Translations under genes and position numbers: made by a program
Shown: piece after piece, positions 13,216 through 14,589 of the stretch
Layout: every line of letters starts with the position of its first letter
Position numbering within the stretch: position 1 is the stretch's first letter
Origin: an uncultured Candidatus Saccharibacteria bacterium
GTDB taxonomy: Bacteria; Patescibacteriota; Saccharimonadia; Saccharimonadales; Saccharimonadaceae
DNA length: 14,589 nt
Assembly (NCBI GenBank): GCA_947427985.1
Contig: CANEKB010000019.1
Coordinates: forward strand, 1 to 14,589
Direction: 5' to 3'
The notes under the pieces: model-generated
What the model saw: only the letters and a program-made list of their open reading frames with translations
Database searches by the model: none
Told to the model about the DNA's origin: nothing

Positions 13216-14421
13216 ATGCTAGAAGTCGGACTAACAGCGTTAGAAACGCTAGTCAAATATTATGATGGCGAGGAATTGGGCGTCTGGGAAGGCGATTTCA
13301 TTCGTAACGAGAAACGGCGCGGAGTCAAGCTACCTGGAATTTTACGGGAATTCCTAGAGAAATATGGGTATACTGACGTCAACTTGGGCAAAAATCAGCT
13401 CTGGTTGCCAGATAAAATAGACCCAGACAAAGCGAAAGTTGATAGCGAACTAAAAGACATACTGATCATCGGATCATTTCATGATAACTTAGTAGCGATC
13501 CTAGCAGAAGACTACGACAAAGAGAATCCGACAATCTATTTTGACGATTTACCAGAGGAAAACGGCGAGGAGATAACGCTAGTATTTCACAAATCCGATC
13601 TGGATTTCAAGGAATTTCTAAAGATTTTAGTCTTAGAAAGCCCGGCGATATATAATAATTCCCTGGTTTGCGACAATCCAGAAGACGTGAAAGAGTCACT
13701 CAAAGAATATGAGTCAGAAGAGCTATCGAAGGTTTTGTGCGAGACGGCACGACCGGGACGTTTTATCTGCTGGGATGCGAAAAAGGACGAATTCTTAGCC
13801 GTCTTAATGACACCGGAACAGGAAATTTTGGTTCGGTTTGCACCAGGTTTTTCAGCGCGTGAGTTAGAAAGCATACTAAATAAAGAATTTTACGAAAATG
13901 GAGAAAGTTGTGATTATGAGCACGCCTTAAAAATCGCCCTGAAACTCATCGACTTTCTAGAAAAGCGAAACGATGGGATATTTCTAGCGGAGAAGTATAT
14001 GCAAGCAGGGCGTTGCTATTGGGCGTTAAAAAGATGGCGCGAAGCAGAAGAATTTTATCAAAAGGCGGAGCAAATTTTTGCCCGAGAAATGCGTACAACT
14101 ACTCAAAAATGTCAGAGTTTTTATGAAAATTTGGGTAATTTTTATCTGGCAAAAGAAGATATTTTTAAAAGCCAGGCAGCCTATCGCGAGGTTGACCGAA
14201 TTTGCGATTTTCTTGGGGTCGGTGGCACGCGCCAAAAGGGCAATCGACTTCTCCAACAAGCAGCAGTAATGATAGAAAGCAACAAGCTCGAAAAGGCAAT
14301 CGAACTCTATAACCAAGCACTAGAAATATTCCAAGAAGAACCCAAGGAGTGTAAATATGAGATCGCTCGCTGCCAACAATTACGTGGCGAAGCTAAGAAA
14401 AAGCTTAAGCAGAACCAGTGA
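13216..14421 (+). CDS. SUKH (SMI1/KNR4)-like protein with TPR repeats
   Basis: The protein has 401 residues, acidic, with no signal peptide or membrane helix. Residues about 36-140 look like a SUKH domain: LPGILREFLEKYG (39-51), QLWLPDKI (61-68), ILIIGSFHDN (82-91), NPTIYFDD (104-111), then an acidic end, matching the family pattern lP...reF...yG, l.ip, lligs, dp.vyfdd. Residues about 255-395 hold TPR-like helix pairs (for example YMQAGRCYWALKRWREAEEF at 261-280 and AIELYNQALEIF at 361-372). SUKH proteins often act as immunity proteins against contact-dependent or polymorphic toxins. No toxin is seen here, so that role is open. The start lies 3 nt after the murA stop, with only a weak GGGG upstream, so it is co-transcribed with the XRE-MurA fusion. 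Confidence 0.7.
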   Translation: MLEVGLTALETLVKYYDGEELGVWEGDFIRNEKRRGVKLPGILREFLEKYGYTDVNLGKNQLWLPDKIDPDKAKVDSELKDILIIGSFHDNLVAILAEDYDKENPTIYFDDLPEENGEEITLVFHKSDLDFKEFLKILVLESPAIYNNSLVCDNPEDVKESLKEYESEELSKVLCETARPGRFICWDAKKDEFLAVLMTPEQEILVRFAPGFSARELESILNKEFYENGESCDYEHALKIALKLIDFLEKRNDGIFLAEKYMQAGRCYWALKRWREAEEFYQKAEQIFAREMRTTTQKCQSFYENLGNFYLAKEDIFKSQAAYREVDRICDFLGVGGTRQKGNRLLQQAAVMIESNKLEKAIELYNQALEIFQEEPKECKYEIARCQQLRGEAKKKLKQNQ

Positions 14422-14498
14422 ATACGGCCGGATCAGGATACTAATAAATAGTTCGAGTAGGGTTTTGGTATAAAAAGCGATTTTTAATGCACTTGTGC

Positions 14499-14526
14499 TT
14501 GTTATTTTAAAACGATTTGTTATATA
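14499..14526 (+). promoter_or_regulatory. Promoter for a gene beyond the right edge
   Basis: TTGTTA (14499-14504), 16 nt, then an extended -10 TGT-TATATA (14518-14526). Transcription would start near 14533. The following about 56 bases have no clear reading frame and may be the start of an RNA gene or a leader. Confidence 0.45.
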
Positions 14527-14589
14527 GTGACGACAAGCCTGCGGGTTAAGCGAAAGACGCGTATTTTGCTCAGGTTTTTGCCAAATGTT

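Noticed and set aside
886..14421. UGA recoded as glycine, as in some candidate phyla.
   Set aside because: UGA ends murB, the HNH gene and the SUKH gene at sensible places, and glycines use normal codons.
14552..14589. GGTTAAGCGA near the right edge resembles the 5' end of 23S rRNA.
   Set aside because: The bases that follow do not continue with the conserved 23S start (no GGTGGATGCC), so the ten-base match is probably chance.
1..14589. CRISPR array or insertion sequence.
   Set aside because: No regularly spaced repeats and no transposase or integrase gene were seen.

Overview
The window looks like a contiguous piece of a compact, parasitic-type bacterial genome with moderate GC. It most resembles Candidatus Saccharibacteria (TM7, candidate phyla radiation). 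The reasons are short intergenic gaps, a short TilS, a VanZ-RDD fusion, a transporter fused to a cytidylate-kinase-like domain, a remnant resembling the C-terminal repeat domain of Saccharibacteria secreted proteins, and many promoters placed so close to the ATG that the mRNAs should be leaderless. The assignment is inference from protein character, not from a marker search. Genes end with TAA, TAG and TGA, so the standard bacterial code (11) fits.

Layout. Positions 1-885 hold no intact protein gene. They contain a candidate structured small RNA on the minus strand (about 33-184) with its own promoter and terminator, a remnant of a secreted-protein gene (251-493, minus), two terminators, and tRNA-Lys(CTT) (620-696, minus) with its promoter. 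Then come, on the plus strand, a VanZ-RDD membrane protein, murB and folD (murB and folD overlap by 4 bp). They end at a strong bidirectional terminator shared with the convergent MATE/kinase fusion gene. Further right, on the minus strand, lepA is followed within 3 nt by a membrane-anchored HNH nuclease gene, which overlaps by 4 bp a small COG3910-like ATPase gene. After that comes a structured 5' region leading to the MATE fusion gene. lepA and tilS are divergent from a 39-bp gap with interleaved promoters. tilS, a galU-like gene, an XRE-MurA fusion gene and a SUKH/TPR gene then run rightward. The right edge shows a promoter for something beyond the window.

Function. The core is housekeeping: peptidoglycan precursor synthesis (MurA-like, MurB), UDP-sugar synthesis (GalU-like), one-carbon metabolism (FolD), translation quality (LepA, TilS, tRNA-Lys). 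Three parts are unusual. First, an 18-bp motif occurs as an inverted pair over the XRE-murA promoter and once more, exactly, inside the gene, which suggests autoregulation by the fused helix-turn-helix. Second, there is a two-gene HNH-nuclease/ATPase unit of unknown function attached to lepA; the nuclease gene is visibly more AT-rich than its neighbours. Third, there are two structured RNA candidates (33-184, and the leader before the MATE gene).
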